Shown: one piece after another, positions 43,157 to 53,687 of the stretch
Layout: every line of letters starts with the position of its first letter
Numbering within the stretch: the stretch's first letter is position 1
From: Blautia sp. SC05B48
GTDB taxonomy: Bacteria; Bacillota; Clostridia; Lachnospirales; Lachnospiraceae
Assembly (NCBI RefSeq): GCF_005848555.1
Contig: NZ_CP040518.1
Span: 434,001-498,000, forward strand
DNA: 64,000 bases
Direction of reading: 5' to 3'
The notes under the pieces: generated by a model
Seen by the model: only the letters and a program-made list of their open reading frames with translations
Databases searched by the model: none
Told to the model about the DNA's origin: nothing
Program-made: the position numbers and the translations under genes

Positions 43157-44536
43157 ATGGAAAAAGAACAGATCAACCAGCTTTTAGATAAACAGCGCCA
43201 GTACTTCTACTCCGGCGCAACTCTTGACCTTGATTTTCGCATCAGCGCCCTGAAACGTCTCCGCGCTTCCATCCGGAAATACGAGGATCAGATCCACGCT
43301 GCGCTGAAAAAGGATCTGGGAAAAAGTAATTTCGAAAGCTATATGTGTGAGACCGGACTGGTGCTCTCCGAGATCACACATATGCTGAAAAATATCCGCT
43401 CTTACGCGAAGGAACATACTGTTCCAACCCCGCTGGCACAGTTCCATTCCCGCAGTTTCCGTAAACCATCTCCCTACGGTGTGGTTCTCATTATGAGTCC
43501 GTGGAACTATCCGTTTCTTCTCACCATGGAACCACTGGTAGACGCCATTGCAGCCGGAAACACAGTCATCCTGAAACCAAGTGCCTACTCACCGGCAACA
43601 AGTGAAGTGATCCGTCTTCTCATCCATGAATGCTTCGATGAAAAATACGTTGCAACTGTCACAGGCGGACGTGCGGAAAACACACATCTTCTCAGTCTGC
43701 ACTTTGATTACATCTTCTTCACGGGAAGCCAGTCTGTGGGAAAAGAGGTCATGAGAAAGGCTTCCGAGTACCTCACACCAGTCACTCTGGAGCTGGGTGG
43801 AAAAAGCCCCTGCATCGTGGACAAAACAGCCAATCTCCGCCTTGCGGCAAAACGTATCGTCTTCGGCAAGTTTCTGAACTGCGGCCAGACCTGCGTGGCT
43901 CCGGACTACATCTACTGTGATCCGGAGATCAAAGAAGCCCTGATCGCAGAGCTTCGCAGGCAGATTACACGCCAGTATGGAAAAGAACCTCTGAAAAACC
44001 GGAATTACGGAAAGATCATCAACGAAAAGCATTTCGACCGTATCAACAGTCTGATTGATCCTGCCAAAACTGTCTGCGGCGGTGGTTCCAGCCGTGAAAC
44101 ACTTCAGATCGAGCCGACGGTTCTTGACAACGTAACCTTCGATGATCCGGTCATGCAGCAGGAAATCTTCGGCCCGGTACTTCCGGTCCTCACCTATGAC
44201 TCTCTCGGAGGTGCCGTAACAAAGATCAATTCCATGGCACATCCACTGGCTCTTTATATCTTCACCGAAGATGAAAAAAATGCCCGGGAAGTTACTTCCC
44301 GATGTGGTTTCGGCGGTGGCTGTATCAACGATGTCCTCATACATCTGGCAACCAGCAATATGGGGTTCGGCGGCTTTGGTGAAAGCGGTATGGGATCCTA
44401 TCATGGCATCGACGGCTTCCGAACATTCTCTCATTATAAGAGTATCGTAGATAAAAAGACCTGGATCGATCTTCCTATGAGATATCAGAAATATCGGAAG
44501 ATTTATGAGAAAATGGTACGGTTGTTTATGCGGTAG
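43157..44536 (+). CDS. NAD(P)-dependent aldehyde dehydrogenase
   Basis: 459 residues, class 3 (fatty or aromatic aldehyde) type without an N-terminal leader. Blocks: 'GVVLIMSPWNYPFLLTMEPL', 'GNTVILKPSAYSP', 'FFTGSQSVGKEVMRKASEYL', 'PVTLELGGKSPCIV' with the general base Glu, and the catalytic cysteine in 'KFLNCGQTCVAPDYI'. 'QQEIFGPVLPVL' and 'GFGGFGESGMGSYHG' complete it. The C-terminus is hydrophobic ('YEKMVRLFMR'). AAAGGACTATAATTCC precedes the ATG. It pairs with the upstream alcohol dehydrogenase. Confidence 0.94.
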   Translation: MEKEQINQLLDKQRQYFYSGATLDLDFRISALKRLRASIRKYEDQIHAALKKDLGKSNFESYMCETGLVLSEITHMLKNIRSYAKEHTVPTPLAQFHSRSFRKPSPYGVVLIMSPWNYPFLLTMEPLVDAIAAGNTVILKPSAYSPATSEVIRLLIHECFDEKYVATVTGGRAENTHLLSLHFDYIFFTGSQSVGKEVMRKASEYLTPVTLELGGKSPCIVDKTANLRLAAKRIVFGKFLNCGQTCVAPDYIYCDPEIKEALIAELRRQITRQYGKEPLKNRNYGKIINEKHFDRINSLIDPAKTVCGGGSSRETLQIEPTVLDNVTFDDPVMQQEIFGPVLPVLTYDSLGGAVTKINSMAHPLALYIFTEDEKNAREVTSRCGFGGGCINDVLIHLATSNMGFGGFGESGMGSYHGIDGFRTFSHYKSIVDKKTWIDLPMRYQKYRKIYEKMVRLFMR

Positions 44537-44544
44537 ATATGAAG

Positions 44545-44573
44545 GGAGGGCGATGTCTGATTCATCGCCCTCC
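44545..44573. terminator. Hairpin between the aldehyde dehydrogenase and GH3 genes
   Basis: 10-base perfect stem GGAGGGCGAT (44545-44554) with ATCGCCCTCC (44564-44573). A T-rich stretch begins about 10 bases later on the plus strand, so it is a less than ideal terminator between convergent genes. Confidence 0.55.
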
Positions 44574-44593
44574 TGTTACTTTAGATTTTTTTA

Positions 44594-46687
44594 TTATTTT
44601 TCCCAGATGATCCTTACCGGCATGATTCCGGTCAGTTCTTTGCTTTTTTCATCCGGCTGGCTGCAGCCTGCATAAATTTCAAATTTCTTTCCTTCTTCCA
44701 TCCGTTTCCCCATTTCATCTACTACGGTGAATGCTTTTTCCCATATTGGGATTTCTATTTTTCGGCATTCTCCCGCCTTCAGGAATATCCGCTGAAAACC
44801 GGCCAGCATCGGATTGGGAATGGCGTTTTTGCTGTCGATATTTTTTACATAGATCTGAACAACATCCTCTGTATCATATGCGCCGTTATTCCGCACTTCT
44901 ACCTCCACGTTTATCTTCTGTCCACATGTTTTGACCTCTGCTTTATCTACTGTCACATTACTGTACGTCAGACCAAATCCAAAAGGAAACTGTGCTTTTC
45001 GTTCCATATAGCGATATGTTCTGCCTTTCATGGAATAATCGGTAAAATCCGGAAGTTCTTCCAGGCTTTCATAAAATGTCACCGGAAGTTTTCCTGATGG
45101 CGAGATTTCTCCAAACAGTACCTTTGCCGCTGCCTTCCCGCCCTGGCATCCAGGGTACCACAGCATCATGACTGCATCAAATTTCTCTGCCGCATATTTC
45201 AGATTAAGATCACTTCCTGCCAGCAGACAGAATACTGCCGGTTTTCCGGTGTCTGCGATTGCTTCCATCAGTTCCCGCTGTACTCCGGGAAGTTCAATAT
45301 CTTCTTTATCTCCCGATACATAGCTGTTTCCGGTGTCTCCCTCTTCTCCTTCCAGTGTCTCATCCAGTCCCATACATAAGATCACCACATCGCTGTTTTC
45401 CGCAACCACCTTTGCTTCCGCAATACGATCTCTGGTAAACGCAAGGTGCTCCGTCCGGTCTCGGAACAGATCACAGCCTCTGGAAGTAAGGATCCTTACA
45501 TCGTCTCCCACATAATCCTGGATGCCTTCCTGTATGGTAATATACCTGGAAGCTGTTCCGTGATAATTACCGATCAGCGCCTGTCTGCTGTCTGCATTTG
45601 GTCCAATAATTCCTATTGTTTTCAGTTTTTCTTTATCAAGCGGAAGAATCCCGTTATTTTTCAGCAAAACAAAACTTTTTTCCGCTGCTTTCTCCGCTGC
45701 AGCCAGATTCCTGGGAGATTCCACCTCCAGGTAGGAGATATTGTCATATTCGCTTCCATCAAACAAGCCCAGCAGATACCTTGTAGTAAAAAGCCGCACT
45801 GCTGCCTGGGTTATGGTTTCTTCTGTGACAAGCCCTTTTTCGTATGCTTTCATAATGTGAAGATAGGTATTTCCACAATTCAGGTCACAACCATTATTAA
45901 TAGCCAGTGCTGCAGATTCAACGGCTGTATCCGTTACCATATGGTGTTCGTGAAAATCACGGATTGCCCAGCAGTCTGATACAAAATGCCCCTGAAATTT
46001 CCATTCGCCTCTGAGTTTTTTCTGTAATGTGGGACTTCCGCAGCAGGGTTCCCCGTTTGTCCGGTTATAAGCTCCCATAACCGCTTCTACTTTCGCTTCT
46101 TTTACCAGACCTTCAAATGCCGGCAGATACGTTTCTTCCATATCTTTTGCGGATGCTTCCGCATCAAATTCATGACGAAGTGCCTCCGGCCCGGAATGTA
46201 CTGCAAAATGTTTGGCACAGGCTGCTGCCTTCATTGTATCCCCATTTCCCTGAAGTGCTTTTACAAAGGAAACTCCAAGTTCTTTTGTAAGATACGGATC
46301 TTCCCCATAAGTTTCATGTCCTCTACCCCATCGTGGATCACGAAAAATATTGACATTAGGAGACCAGAACGTCAATCCCTTATAAATATCTCTGTCACCG
46401 TTTACGGAATATGCATTATACTTTGCTCTGCCCTCTGTTGCCACGATACCGGCCATCTCTGCCACACTTTTCCTATCAAAAGTTGCCGCCATTCCGATCG
46501 CCTGTGGAAAAACCGTTGCCTGCCCTGCTCTGGCAACACCGTGAAGTCCCTCATTCCACCAGTTATATGCCGGAATTCCCAGTCTTTTTATTGCAGGTGC
46601 ATCGTACCTTAACTGACTGGCTTTTTCCTCCAGCGTCATTCTGGCAACCAGCGCTTCTGCTTTCTTCTTTGCTTCCTCCCGATTCAT
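44594..46687 (-). CDS. Glycoside hydrolase family 3 (beta-glucosidase/xylosidase type)
   Basis: 697 residues, no signal peptide, so cytoplasmic. The TIM barrel has 'AYNWWNEGLHGVARAGQATV', 'FPQAIGMAATFD', 'AACAKHFAVHSG' and the nucleophile Asp in 'GHFVSDCWAIRDFHEHH'. The sandwich domain follows ('VILCMGLDETLEGEEGDTGN'), then a fibronectin III-like end ('VEVEVRNNGAYDTEDVVQIY'). The WWNE...HGVARAG block is more like beta-xylosidases than cellobiases. Start 46687 follows GAGGAGG; a GTG at 46705 overlaps that site. No transporter is adjacent. Confidence 0.92.
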   Translation of the reverse strand: MNREEAKKKAEALVARMTLEEKASQLRYDAPAIKRLGIPAYNWWNEGLHGVARAGQATVFPQAIGMAATFDRKSVAEMAGIVATEGRAKYNAYSVNGDRDIYKGLTFWSPNVNIFRDPRWGRGHETYGEDPYLTKELGVSFVKALQGNGDTMKAAACAKHFAVHSGPEALRHEFDAEASAKDMEETYLPAFEGLVKEAKVEAVMGAYNRTNGEPCCGSPTLQKKLRGEWKFQGHFVSDCWAIRDFHEHHMVTDTAVESAALAINNGCDLNCGNTYLHIMKAYEKGLVTEETITQAAVRLFTTRYLLGLFDGSEYDNISYLEVESPRNLAAAEKAAEKSFVLLKNNGILPLDKEKLKTIGIIGPNADSRQALIGNYHGTASRYITIQEGIQDYVGDDVRILTSRGCDLFRDRTEHLAFTRDRIAEAKVVAENSDVVILCMGLDETLEGEEGDTGNSYVSGDKEDIELPGVQRELMEAIADTGKPAVFCLLAGSDLNLKYAAEKFDAVMMLWYPGCQGGKAAAKVLFGEISPSGKLPVTFYESLEELPDFTDYSMKGRTYRYMERKAQFPFGFGLTYSNVTVDKAEVKTCGQKINVEVEVRNNGAYDTEDVVQIYVKNIDSKNAIPNPMLAGFQRIFLKAGECRKIEIPIWEKAFTVVDEMGKRMEEGKKFEIYAGCSQPDEKSKELTGIMPVRIIWEK

Positions 46688-46787
46688 CCCCAATTTCCTC
46701 CTCACCTTTTTTTATATCATCTATCACCTGGTCTCTAACTGTCAAGTAGATATTTTCTGTAATTTCTCCGAAATCTGCTCAGCACGA

Positions 46788-46830
46788 AAAAAATCTGCTT
46801 TACCCTTTTTTTGGATAAAGCAGATTTTTA
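46788..46830 (-). terminator. Terminator of the trp operon
   Basis: AATCTGCTTTACCC and its partner GGATAAAGCAGATT around a T7 loop, with seven T on the minus strand after the stem. It lies 40 bases after the trpA stop. Confidence 0.85.
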
Positions 46831-46869
46831 TTACACTTTGTGATCTGTGTTACGATTTCAGCCGGAAAC

Positions 46870-47640
46870 TTATCTGATCGCATCCTTCATCTCTTTCACA
46901 TAAGCCTTCACCTTCGGCACGCAGTCTTTGCCGTAGGCACCACAAAGCTTCACAATGGCAGATCCTACAATGGCACCGTCCGACTGGTCTGCCATCTTTT
47001 TTGCCTGCTCCGGTGTGGAGATTCCGAATCCTACTGCACATGGAATATCTTTCTGGGCTTTTACCAGCTTCACCATAGCTCCGATATCTGTGGTAATGCT
47101 GGTACGCATTCCTGTTACCCCAAGGGAAGATACGCAGTAAACAAAACCTTCCGACTCTTTTGCGATCATGGCGATCCGCTCATGGGAAGTCGGTGCGATC
47201 AGGGAGATCAGATCAAGGCCGTACTGTTTGCACACAACATCAAACTCTTCTTTTTCCTCAAACGGAACATCCGGAAGGATCAGTCCATCCATTCCAACTT
47301 CTGCTGCTTTCCTGATAAAACGCTCTGTTCCGTAAGAAAATACTACGTTTGCGTAGGTCATAAATACCATTGGGATTTTTGTGTTTTTACGGATTTTTTC
47401 TACCATTGCAAAAACTTTATCTGTAGTCACGCCGCCTGCAAGTGCCCGAACATTGGCTTCCTGGATCACAGGTCCCTCTGCGGTAGGATCTGAGAACGGG
47501 ATTCCAAGCTCGATCAGATCTGCTCCTGCTTCTTCCATTGCATAAACCAGTTGCTCTGTTACCTCCAGAGACGGATCTCCGCAGGCCAAAAAAGGAATAA
47601 ATGCTTTTCCGTTTGCAAATGCTTCTGTAATTCTATTCAT
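46870..47640 (-). CDS. trpA: Tryptophan synthase alpha subunit
   Basis: 256 residues. Cleaves indole-3-glycerol phosphate to indole, passed to TrpB. Catalytic Glu in '[20 protein letters not shown]', then '[16 protein letters not shown]', the Asp of '[11 protein letters not shown]', '[12 protein letters not shown]' and the phosphate site 'PCAVGFGIS'. ATG 47640 follows GGGGAGGAT. It overlaps trpB by 8 bases and ends the operon. Confidence 0.96.
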   Translation of the reverse strand: MNRITEAFANGKAFIPFLACGDPSLEVTEQLVYAMEEAGADLIELGIPFSDPTAEGPVIQEANVRALAGGVTTDKVFAMVEKIRKNTKIPMVFMTYANVVFSYGTERFIRKAAEVGMDGLILPDVPFEEKEEFDVVCKQYGLDLISLIAPTSHERIAMIAKESEGFVYCVSSLGVTGMRTSITTDIGAMVKLVKAQKDIPCAVGFGISTPEQAKKMADQSDGAIVGSAIVKLCGAYGKDCVPKVKAYVKEMKDAIR

Positions 47641-48817
47641 GAATATCCTCCCCTCTGTAGCGGGCGATCGCCGCACAGTCCTTATCTCCACGTCCTGAAA
47701 CAGTAACTACCATGATCTTGTCCTTTCCAAGTGTCGGTGCGATCTTTTTCGCATAAGCCACTGCATGAGCACTTTCGATTGCAGGAATAATTCCTTCTGT
47801 TCTGGAAAGATATTCAAAAGCATCTACTGCTTCGTCATCTGTAACAGGCACGTACTCTGCTCTTCCGATATCATAAAGGTGTGCATGCTCCGGACCTACA
47901 CCCGGATAATCAAGACCTGCGGAGATGGAGTATACCGGTGCGATCTGTCCGTACTCATCCTGGCAGAAGTAGGATTTCATACCATGGAAGATTCCGAGAC
48001 GACCGGTTGCGATGGTTGCCGCAGTCTCCGCAGTATTCACGCCACGTCCTGCTGCCTCACAGCCGATGAGACGAACGTCTTTGTCCTCAATGAAATTGTA
48101 GAAGGTTCCGATAGCATTGGAGCCGCCGCCCACACAGGCCAGGACAACATCCGGAAGTCTTCCCTCTTTTTCCAGCATCTGTTCTTTGATCTCCTTGGAG
48201 ATCACTGCCTGGAAATCACGGACGATAGTCGGGAACGGGTGCGGCCCCATAACAGATCCCAGTACATAATGGGTATCTGCAATACGGTTTGTCCACTCAC
48301 GCATGGTCTCCGAAACAGCATCCTTTAAGGTTGCAGTCCCGCTTGTGACTGCATGGACTTTTGCTCCGAGGAGACGCATTTTGTAAACATTCAGGGCCTG
48401 ACGTTCCGTGTCTTCTTTTCCCATGAAAACTTCACATTCCATCCCCATCAAAGCTGCTGCGGTTGCAGTTGCAACACCATGCTGTCCGGCTCCTGTCTCA
48501 GCGATCACACGTGTCTTGCCCATTTTTTTTGCCAGGAGCACCTGACCAAGTACGTTGTTGATCTTGTGGGCTCCTGTGTGGTTTAAGTCTTCTCTTTTCA
48601 GATAGATCCTGGCTCCGCCAAGGTCCTCGGTCATATGTGCCGCATAGTAAAGACGGGATGGTCTTCCTGCGTATTCATTGAGAAGCTCTGTGAGCTCACG
48701 GTTGAATTCCGGATCGTTTTTGTAATGGTTGTATGCTTCCTCAAGCTCCAGAACGGCGTTCATCAGTGTTTCCGGGATGTACTGTCCGCCATGGATGCCG
48801 AATCTTCCTTTTGACAT
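47633..48817 (-). CDS. trpB: Tryptophan synthase beta subunit
   Basis: 394 residues. Joins indole and serine to tryptophan with PLP. The cofactor lysine is in '[20 protein letters not shown]', the phosphate loop is '[12 protein letters not shown]', and '[17 protein letters not shown]' is the catalytic Glu region. Typical TrpB1, not TrpB2. It starts 1 base after the trpF stop. Confidence 0.97.
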   Translation of the reverse strand: MSKGRFGIHGGQYIPETLMNAVLELEEAYNHYKNDPEFNRELTELLNEYAGRPSRLYYAAHMTEDLGGARIYLKREDLNHTGAHKINNVLGQVLLAKKMGKTRVIAETGAGQHGVATATAAALMGMECEVFMGKEDTERQALNVYKMRLLGAKVHAVTSGTATLKDAVSETMREWTNRIADTHYVLGSVMGPHPFPTIVRDFQAVISKEIKEQMLEKEGRLPDVVLACVGGGSNAIGTFYNFIEDKDVRLIGCEAAGRGVNTAETAATIATGRLGIFHGMKSYFCQDEYGQIAPVYSISAGLDYPGVGPEHAHLYDIGRAEYVPVTDDEAVDAFEYLSRTEGIIPAIESAHAVAYAKKIAPTLGKDKIMVVTVSGRGDKDCAAIARYRGEDIHE

Positions 48818-48818
48818 G

Positions 48819-49466
48819 TTATATTTCCTCCTTTATGTTCCTTACTGCGTATACTGCTTCTAATATTTTATCCGGGTCTTTGTGACCGTCGGTTTCTACA
48901 CTGCTGCTTAAATCTACTGCCCAGGGGTGAAGCAGATGTATGGCCGATTCCAGATTTTCACAGCCCAGACCTCCGGCCAGAAACCAGGGACGTTTGATCG
49001 CCGGTACCAGACTCCAGTCGAAAGTTTCTCCTGTTCCTCCTGCGCCCTGATCCAGCAGAATATAGTCTGCTTCCGAACGGATCGCTTTCTTTATATCTGC
49101 TTCTGTTTTTATGGAAAAAGCCTTTATCAGAAGCTGGTCTGTCATGGTCTTAAGCTGTCTGATATAATTCTCGTCCTCCTGGCCGTGAAGCTGTGCCAGT
49201 GCGATGGTTCCTTCGTTTAAAAGCTGTGCGGGAAGCTCCATCGGTGCATTGACGAATACGCCTACCGGCAAAATGCTATCATCCAGTTCTTCCCGGAGAG
49301 CCTTCAATTGCTCCACGGTGACGTTTCTTCTACTTTTTGGGAATTCTACAATGAATCCTGCAAAGTCCGGTTTAGCCTGGTTCACTGCCTGGATATCTTC
49401 CGGGCGGGTCAGGCCGCAGATCTTGATCCTGGTTCTGCTCCCATGTTTCAACGGTTGTTCTCTCAT
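48819..49466 (-). CDS. trpF: Phosphoribosylanthranilate isomerase
   Basis: 215 residues. Rearranges phosphoribosylanthranilate. Catalytic Cys in '[18 protein letters not shown]', Asp in '[17 protein letters not shown]', and the phosphate-binding '[15 protein letters not shown]'. The end '[19 protein letters not shown]' is typical. A separate gene, not fused to trpC. About 90 bases separate it from trpC. Confidence 0.95.
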   Translation of the reverse strand: MREQPLKHGSRTRIKICGLTRPEDIQAVNQAKPDFAGFIVEFPKSRRNVTVEQLKALREELDDSILPVGVFVNAPMELPAQLLNEGTIALAQLHGQEDENYIRQLKTMTDQLLIKAFSIKTEADIKKAIRSEADYILLDQGAGGTGETFDWSLVPAIKRPWFLAGGLGCENLESAIHLLHPWAVDLSSSVETDGHKDPDKILEAVYAVRNIKEEI

Positions 49467-49554
49467 ATTCAGCCAATCCTGCCCTTTCCTGTTTCGTTAC
49501 TATTTGCCGCTGGTCAGCTCTATTACTTATTTGCTCTATTCTTTCGTTTGGCCT

Positions 49555-50349
49555 TTATACAAGTGCTCCACCATTCAGATTTTCCAATGCTGCTTTCTTA
49601 TCCGGGCTTCGCATCAGGGTTTCACCGATCAGGACTGCACCTACCCGGTTTCTTTCCAGGATAGCGATATCACCTGCGTTTTTGATTCCGCTCTCAGACA
49701 CAAATACCACATTGTCCGGTGCCAGGTTTCGAAGACGGACGCTGTTGTTCATATCAACCTTAAAGGTTTTCAGGTCACGGTTATTTACGCCGACGATCTT
49801 TGCACCTGTCTTTAATGCTCTTGCCACTTCATTCTCGTCATGAGCTTCCACCAGTGCATCCATTCCCAGAGCTTCTGCTAACTCCCTGTATTCCAGGAGT
49901 TCCTGGTCATTTAAAATAGCACAGATCAGAAGTACAGCCGATGCGCCGAATGCTTTTGCCTGATAGATCATGTACTTATCCACCGTGAAGTCCTTCCGAA
50001 GGATAGGAATATCCACTGCTTCTGTGATCTCACGGAGATAAGTGTCACTTCCCATGAAATAAAATGGCTCTGTGAGGCAGGAGATCGCAGATGCACCTGC
50101 TGCCTCGTATTCTTTCGCAATTTCCAGATACGGAAATTCCGGTGCGATCAGCCCCTTGGAGGGGGAAGCTTTTTTTACTTCACAGATGTAGGACATACCC
50201 GGCTTTTTCAACGCTTCCAGAAAGGACGGCTGCTGTGGTGCTTTTTCTGCCAAGGTTTTCAGCTGATCCAGGGGAAACTGACGTTTTTCCTTCCGGATAC
50301 GTTCTCTTGTTTTTTCTGCAATTTCCTCCAGAATGTTTTTTTCGCTCAT
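49555..50349 (-). CDS. trpC: Indole-3-glycerol phosphate synthase
   Basis: 264 residues. Closes the indole ring. Catalytic lysines in 'ICEVKKASPSKGLIAPEF' and 'PILRKDFTVDKYMIYQAKAF', Glu in 'DALVEAHDENEVARAL', and 'IVGVNNRDLKTFKVD' and 'VVFVSESGIKNAGDI' to follow. ATG 50349 has AGGAGAG before it; an upstream ATG at 50379 has none. Confidence 0.96.
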   Translation of the reverse strand: MSEKNILEEIAEKTRERIRKEKRQFPLDQLKTLAEKAPQQPSFLEALKKPGMSYICEVKKASPSKGLIAPEFPYLEIAKEYEAAGASAISCLTEPFYFMGSDTYLREITEAVDIPILRKDFTVDKYMIYQAKAFGASAVLLICAILNDQELLEYRELAEALGMDALVEAHDENEVARALKTGAKIVGVNNRDLKTFKVDMNNSVRLRNLAPDNVVFVSESGIKNAGDIAILERNRVGAVLIGETLMRSPDKKAALENLNGGALV

Positions 50350-50473
50350 TCTTTGTTTCTCTCCTTGATATTTCAACACTCATTTGGCAATTTCAAAAAG
50401 TCTGACAGATTAATGTTTCCGTTCATATCTCTTCCGATAGGGATTGCCGATTTCTCTTCTGCCGCTATTATTT

Positions 50474-51487
50474 TCAAATCTCGTTACTTAATTTGATAAA
50501 TTCCGCAAGCTTGGCAGCAGCTGCACCACTGTCGATCAGGTTTTCAGCCATCTTCACGCCATCTTCTATAGTCTTCGCCTTTCCTGCGATATAAAGTGCT
50601 GCACCTGCGTTCATGCAGACCGCCTGACGCTTCGGGCCTTTTTCGGTTCCGTTTACAATGGCTTTTGTGATCTCTGCGTTCTCTGCCGGTGTGCCGCCTG
50701 CCAGATCTTCTTTGCTGCAGCGTGTATAGCCGAACTGCTCCGGTGTGATCTCATAGGACTGGAACCATCCGTCCTTGATCTCGCACACAGAAGTCGGTGC
50801 GCTCATGGAGATCTCATCCAGCTTATCCTGCCCGAAAACTACCATTCCGCGGTTCACGCCAAGCTTCATCATAACCTGTGCCAGCGGCTCTACCAGAGAC
50901 TGGTCAAAGACTCCCATCAGCTCCATGTTTGCGCCTGCCGGGTTGCTTAATGGTCCGAGGATATTAAATACCGTGCGGATTCCCAGCTCTTTACGGATCG
51001 GTGCCACATATTTCATGGCAATATGATAATTCTGTGCGAACAGGAAACAGATGTTGATCTTTTTCAGGATCTCTGCACTTTTTTCCGGCGGGATAGTGAT
51101 CTTTACGCCAAGTGCTTCCAGAACATCTGCTGCACCGCTCTTGGAAGATGCTGCACGGTTTCCGTGTTTTGCTACCGGAACGCCACCTGCTACGATCACA
51201 AGAGAAGATGTCGTAGAAATATTAAAGGAGTTTGCTCCGTCACCACCGGTTCCTACGATTTCCAGAACATTCATATCGTGGAGAAGCTTGATGCAGTGTG
51301 CACGCATTCCGGCTGCTGATGCAGTGATCTCATCAATAGTCTCTCCTTTCAGGGAAAGTGCAGTAAGGTAGGATGCCATCTGTACCGGTGTTGCCGCTCC
51401 GTCCATGATCTCATTCATTACGGCTTCTGCTTCGTCATATGTAAGATCTTCTTTTTTTGAAAGCTTGATGATTGCTTCTTTGATCAT
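50474..51487 (-). CDS. trpD: Anthranilate phosphoribosyltransferase
   Basis: 337 residues. Adds phosphoribose to anthranilate. The PRPP loop is '[17 protein letters not shown]', with '[20 protein letters not shown]', '[13 protein letters not shown]' and 'DEISMSAPT' as in the family. Not fused to trpG. The 124 bases before trpC may hold a spacer only. Confidence 0.96.
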   Translation of the reverse strand: MIKEAIIKLSKKEDLTYDEAEAVMNEIMDGAATPVQMASYLTALSLKGETIDEITASAAGMRAHCIKLLHDMNVLEIVGTGGDGANSFNISTTSSLVIVAGGVPVAKHGNRAASSKSGAADVLEALGVKITIPPEKSAEILKKINICFLFAQNYHIAMKYVAPIRKELGIRTVFNILGPLSNPAGANMELMGVFDQSLVEPLAQVMMKLGVNRGMVVFGQDKLDEISMSAPTSVCEIKDGWFQSYEITPEQFGYTRCSKEDLAGGTPAENAEITKAIVNGTEKGPKRQAVCMNAGAALYIAGKAKTIEDGVKMAENLIDSGAAAAKLAEFIKLSNEI

Positions 51488-51544
51488 TGTTGTTTCCTCC
51501 TGTTCTGTAACGATTCTATCTTTTATGGATTGCTGTTCTCTGTC

Positions 51545-52123
51545 TTATCTGTCTCTGATAACCTTCATAAAGTTCTCGACCATTGTTTTTCCATCCGGTG
51601 TCATAACAGATTCCGGATGGAACTGTAATCCGAATATCGGATATTCTTTATGCTCCAGTGCCATCACCTCTCCGTCCTCAGACTCAGCGGTAACAACCAG
51701 TTCCTCCGGTAAGGTATCCCGGATAGCTGCCAGTGAGTGATATCTGGCTGCCGGAAAAGTTTCCGGAAGTCCTTCAAACATCCGGCTCTTTCCAACTTTA
51801 TGTATCTCTTTCTGCTTTCCATGCATCAGCTCTTTTGCGTAGGATACTGTCCCTCCGAAGGCTTCACAGATGGACTGATGTCCAAGGCAGATACCCAGGA
51901 TCGGCAGCTTGTTTTTGAAATATTTTATGGATTCAATACAGATTCCCGCATCCTCCGGTTTTCCCGGACCAGGGGAAAGAATCAATGCCTCCGGCTTCAT
52001 GGCCTCCAGCTCTTTGATGGTCACTTCATCATTTCTTACCACTTTGATATCCGGCTCCACAGAACCGATTAGCTGGTAAACATTGTAGGAAAAGCTATCA
52101 TAATTATCGATCAGTACTATCAT
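51545..52123 (-). CDS. trpG: Anthranilate synthase, glutamine amidotransferase subunit
   Basis: 192 residues. Supplies ammonia to TrpE. 'MIVLIDNYDSFSYNVYQLIG' at the N-terminus, oxyanion 'ILSPGPGKPEDAG', nucleophile Cys in 'PILGICLGHQSICEAFGG', and His/Glu in 'FGLQFHPESVMTPDG'. The ATG at 52123 overlaps the trpE stop by 4 bases (ATGA). It may also serve a folate p-aminobenzoate synthase. Confidence 0.95.
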   Translation of the reverse strand: MIVLIDNYDSFSYNVYQLIGSVEPDIKVVRNDEVTIKELEAMKPEALILSPGPGKPEDAGICIESIKYFKNKLPILGICLGHQSICEAFGGTVSYAKELMHGKQKEIHKVGKSRMFEGLPETFPAARYHSLAAIRDTLPEELVVTAESEDGEVMALEHKEYPIFGLQFHPESVMTPDGKTMVENFMKVIRDR

Positions 52124-53607
52124 TCCAGTCCCTCCTGTGCAGTTTCGATTGCCTGTACAACGGCTCTTGCCTTGTTGCAGCACTCCTGAAATTCACTTTC
52201 CGGAATACTGTCTGCTACGATCCCTGCTCCTGACCGGATACAGATCTCACCGTTTTTCTTATAAACCAGGCGAATGGCAATACAGGTATCCAGGTTTCCG
52301 GCAAAATCCAGATATCCGATAGCACCGCCGTAAATGCCTCGCTTGATCTGTTCCAGTTCCTGGATGATCTGGCAGGCACGGAATTTCGGTGCTCCGGAAA
52401 GTGTTCCTGCCGGAAGGATGGCATCCACTGCATCCACCGCATCCCTGTCATCCCGGATCTGGCCGGTAACTGTGGAACCAATATGCATCACATGAGAAAA
52501 ACGCTCGATGCACATATATTTTTCTACATTCACAGTACCGATCTTACTGATCTTTCCGATATCATTTCGACCAAGATCCACCAGCATGTTATGCTCGGCA
52601 CATTCCTTCTCATCAGCCAGGAGTCCTTTTTCCAGCGCCAGGTCCTCTTCTTTTGTCTTGCCTCTTGGTCTTGTTCCTGCAAGCGGGAAGGTACTTAATT
52701 CTGTTCCTGCAAGCCTGGCAAGTGTTTCCGGGGAGGCTCCTGCAATCTCAATATCATCACTGGAAAAATAAAACATATACGGCGAAGGATTGGTAGCCCT
52801 AAGAACACGGTATGTATCAAACAGACTTCCCTCTGCTTTCGCTCGCATCGGATTGGAGAGCACCACCTGGAAAATATCTCCTTCGTGGATGTAATGCTTC
52901 GCTTTCTCAACCATCTCACAGTATTTTGCTTTCGGGAACTGCGGCTCAATGGAAGATTTCAGTTTCAAAGACGGAAATTCCTTCTGTTTTCCGTTTCGGA
53001 TCAGATCTGTCATCTCTTCTAATTTTGCTTCCGCCTTCTGATAGGAATTTTCCAGATCATCCGTCATCACCCCGGTGATCAGAAGCACCTTCTGTCTGTA
53101 ATGGTCAAAGGCGATCACCTGGTCAAAAAGCATCAGATCCATGTCCCGAAAATCCTGTACTGTCTCGTCGGTAAGCTTCAACTTCGGCTCGCTGTACTTA
53201 ATATAATCGTAGGAAAAATATCCTACCAGACCTCCGGTAAAGGTCGGCATATTTTCCAGCACCGGGCTTTTGTATTCTTTCAGGATCTCCCGAATAGCAT
53301 CTCCCGGATGCTTCACCTGCTGTACGGTTTTTTCTTCCGTTCCGTCCTCATGGATCCTGCGGATCTGAAGCTTTCCGTCTGTACAGGTGATCTCCATGGA
53401 TGGCTCATATCCCAGGAAGGAATAGCGTCCCCATACCTCTGTCTGGCTGGCACTTTCCAGAAGATAGCAATGTCTGCTGGCTGTGCGTAAGGTCTTCATG
53501 ACTTCTACGGGTGTATAGCGGTCGGAATACAGCTCTCTGCATACAGGGATTCGCCGGTATTCGCCTGACTGTGCGAGTTCTTTGATTTTTTCTAATGTTG
53601 GATACAT
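52120..53607 (-). CDS. trpE: Anthranilate synthase component I
   Basis: 495 residues. Makes anthranilate from chorismate with ammonia. The tryptophan feedback site has the LLES motif in 'CYLLESASQTEVWGRYSFLG'. The chorismate domain includes 'FQVVLSNPMRAKAEG', 'PLAGTRPRGKTKEEDLAL', 'LVDLGRNDIGKIS' and 'DAILPAGTLSGAPKFRA', ending with 'SGAGIVADSIPESEFQE'. First gene of the operon, after the T-box leader; CAGGAGGGCC precedes the ATG. Confidence 0.97.
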   Translation of the reverse strand: MYPTLEKIKELAQSGEYRRIPVCRELYSDRYTPVEVMKTLRTASRHCYLLESASQTEVWGRYSFLGYEPSMEITCTDGKLQIRRIHEDGTEEKTVQQVKHPGDAIREILKEYKSPVLENMPTFTGGLVGYFSYDYIKYSEPKLKLTDETVQDFRDMDLMLFDQVIAFDHYRQKVLLITGVMTDDLENSYQKAEAKLEEMTDLIRNGKQKEFPSLKLKSSIEPQFPKAKYCEMVEKAKHYIHEGDIFQVVLSNPMRAKAEGSLFDTYRVLRATNPSPYMFYFSSDDIEIAGASPETLARLAGTELSTFPLAGTRPRGKTKEEDLALEKGLLADEKECAEHNMLVDLGRNDIGKISKIGTVNVEKYMCIERFSHVMHIGSTVTGQIRDDRDAVDAVDAILPAGTLSGAPKFRACQIIQELEQIKRGIYGGAIGYLDFAGNLDTCIAIRLVYKKNGEICIRSGAGIVADSIPESEFQECCNKARAVVQAIETAQEGLE

Positions 53608-53650
53608 ATACAGGCCCTCCTGAGTTTTTCATTCCTTACCGGAGGACGGG

Positions 53651-53684
53651 ACATTCGTGATCTGCATTCGCTGCTTGCTCATAA
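53651..53684. repeat. Second copy of the 34-base repeat
   Basis: Matches 39425-39458 at 29 of 34 positions, all five differences being transitions. It lies between the T-box terminator and trpE. Confidence 0.6.
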
Positions 53685-53687
53685 AAT

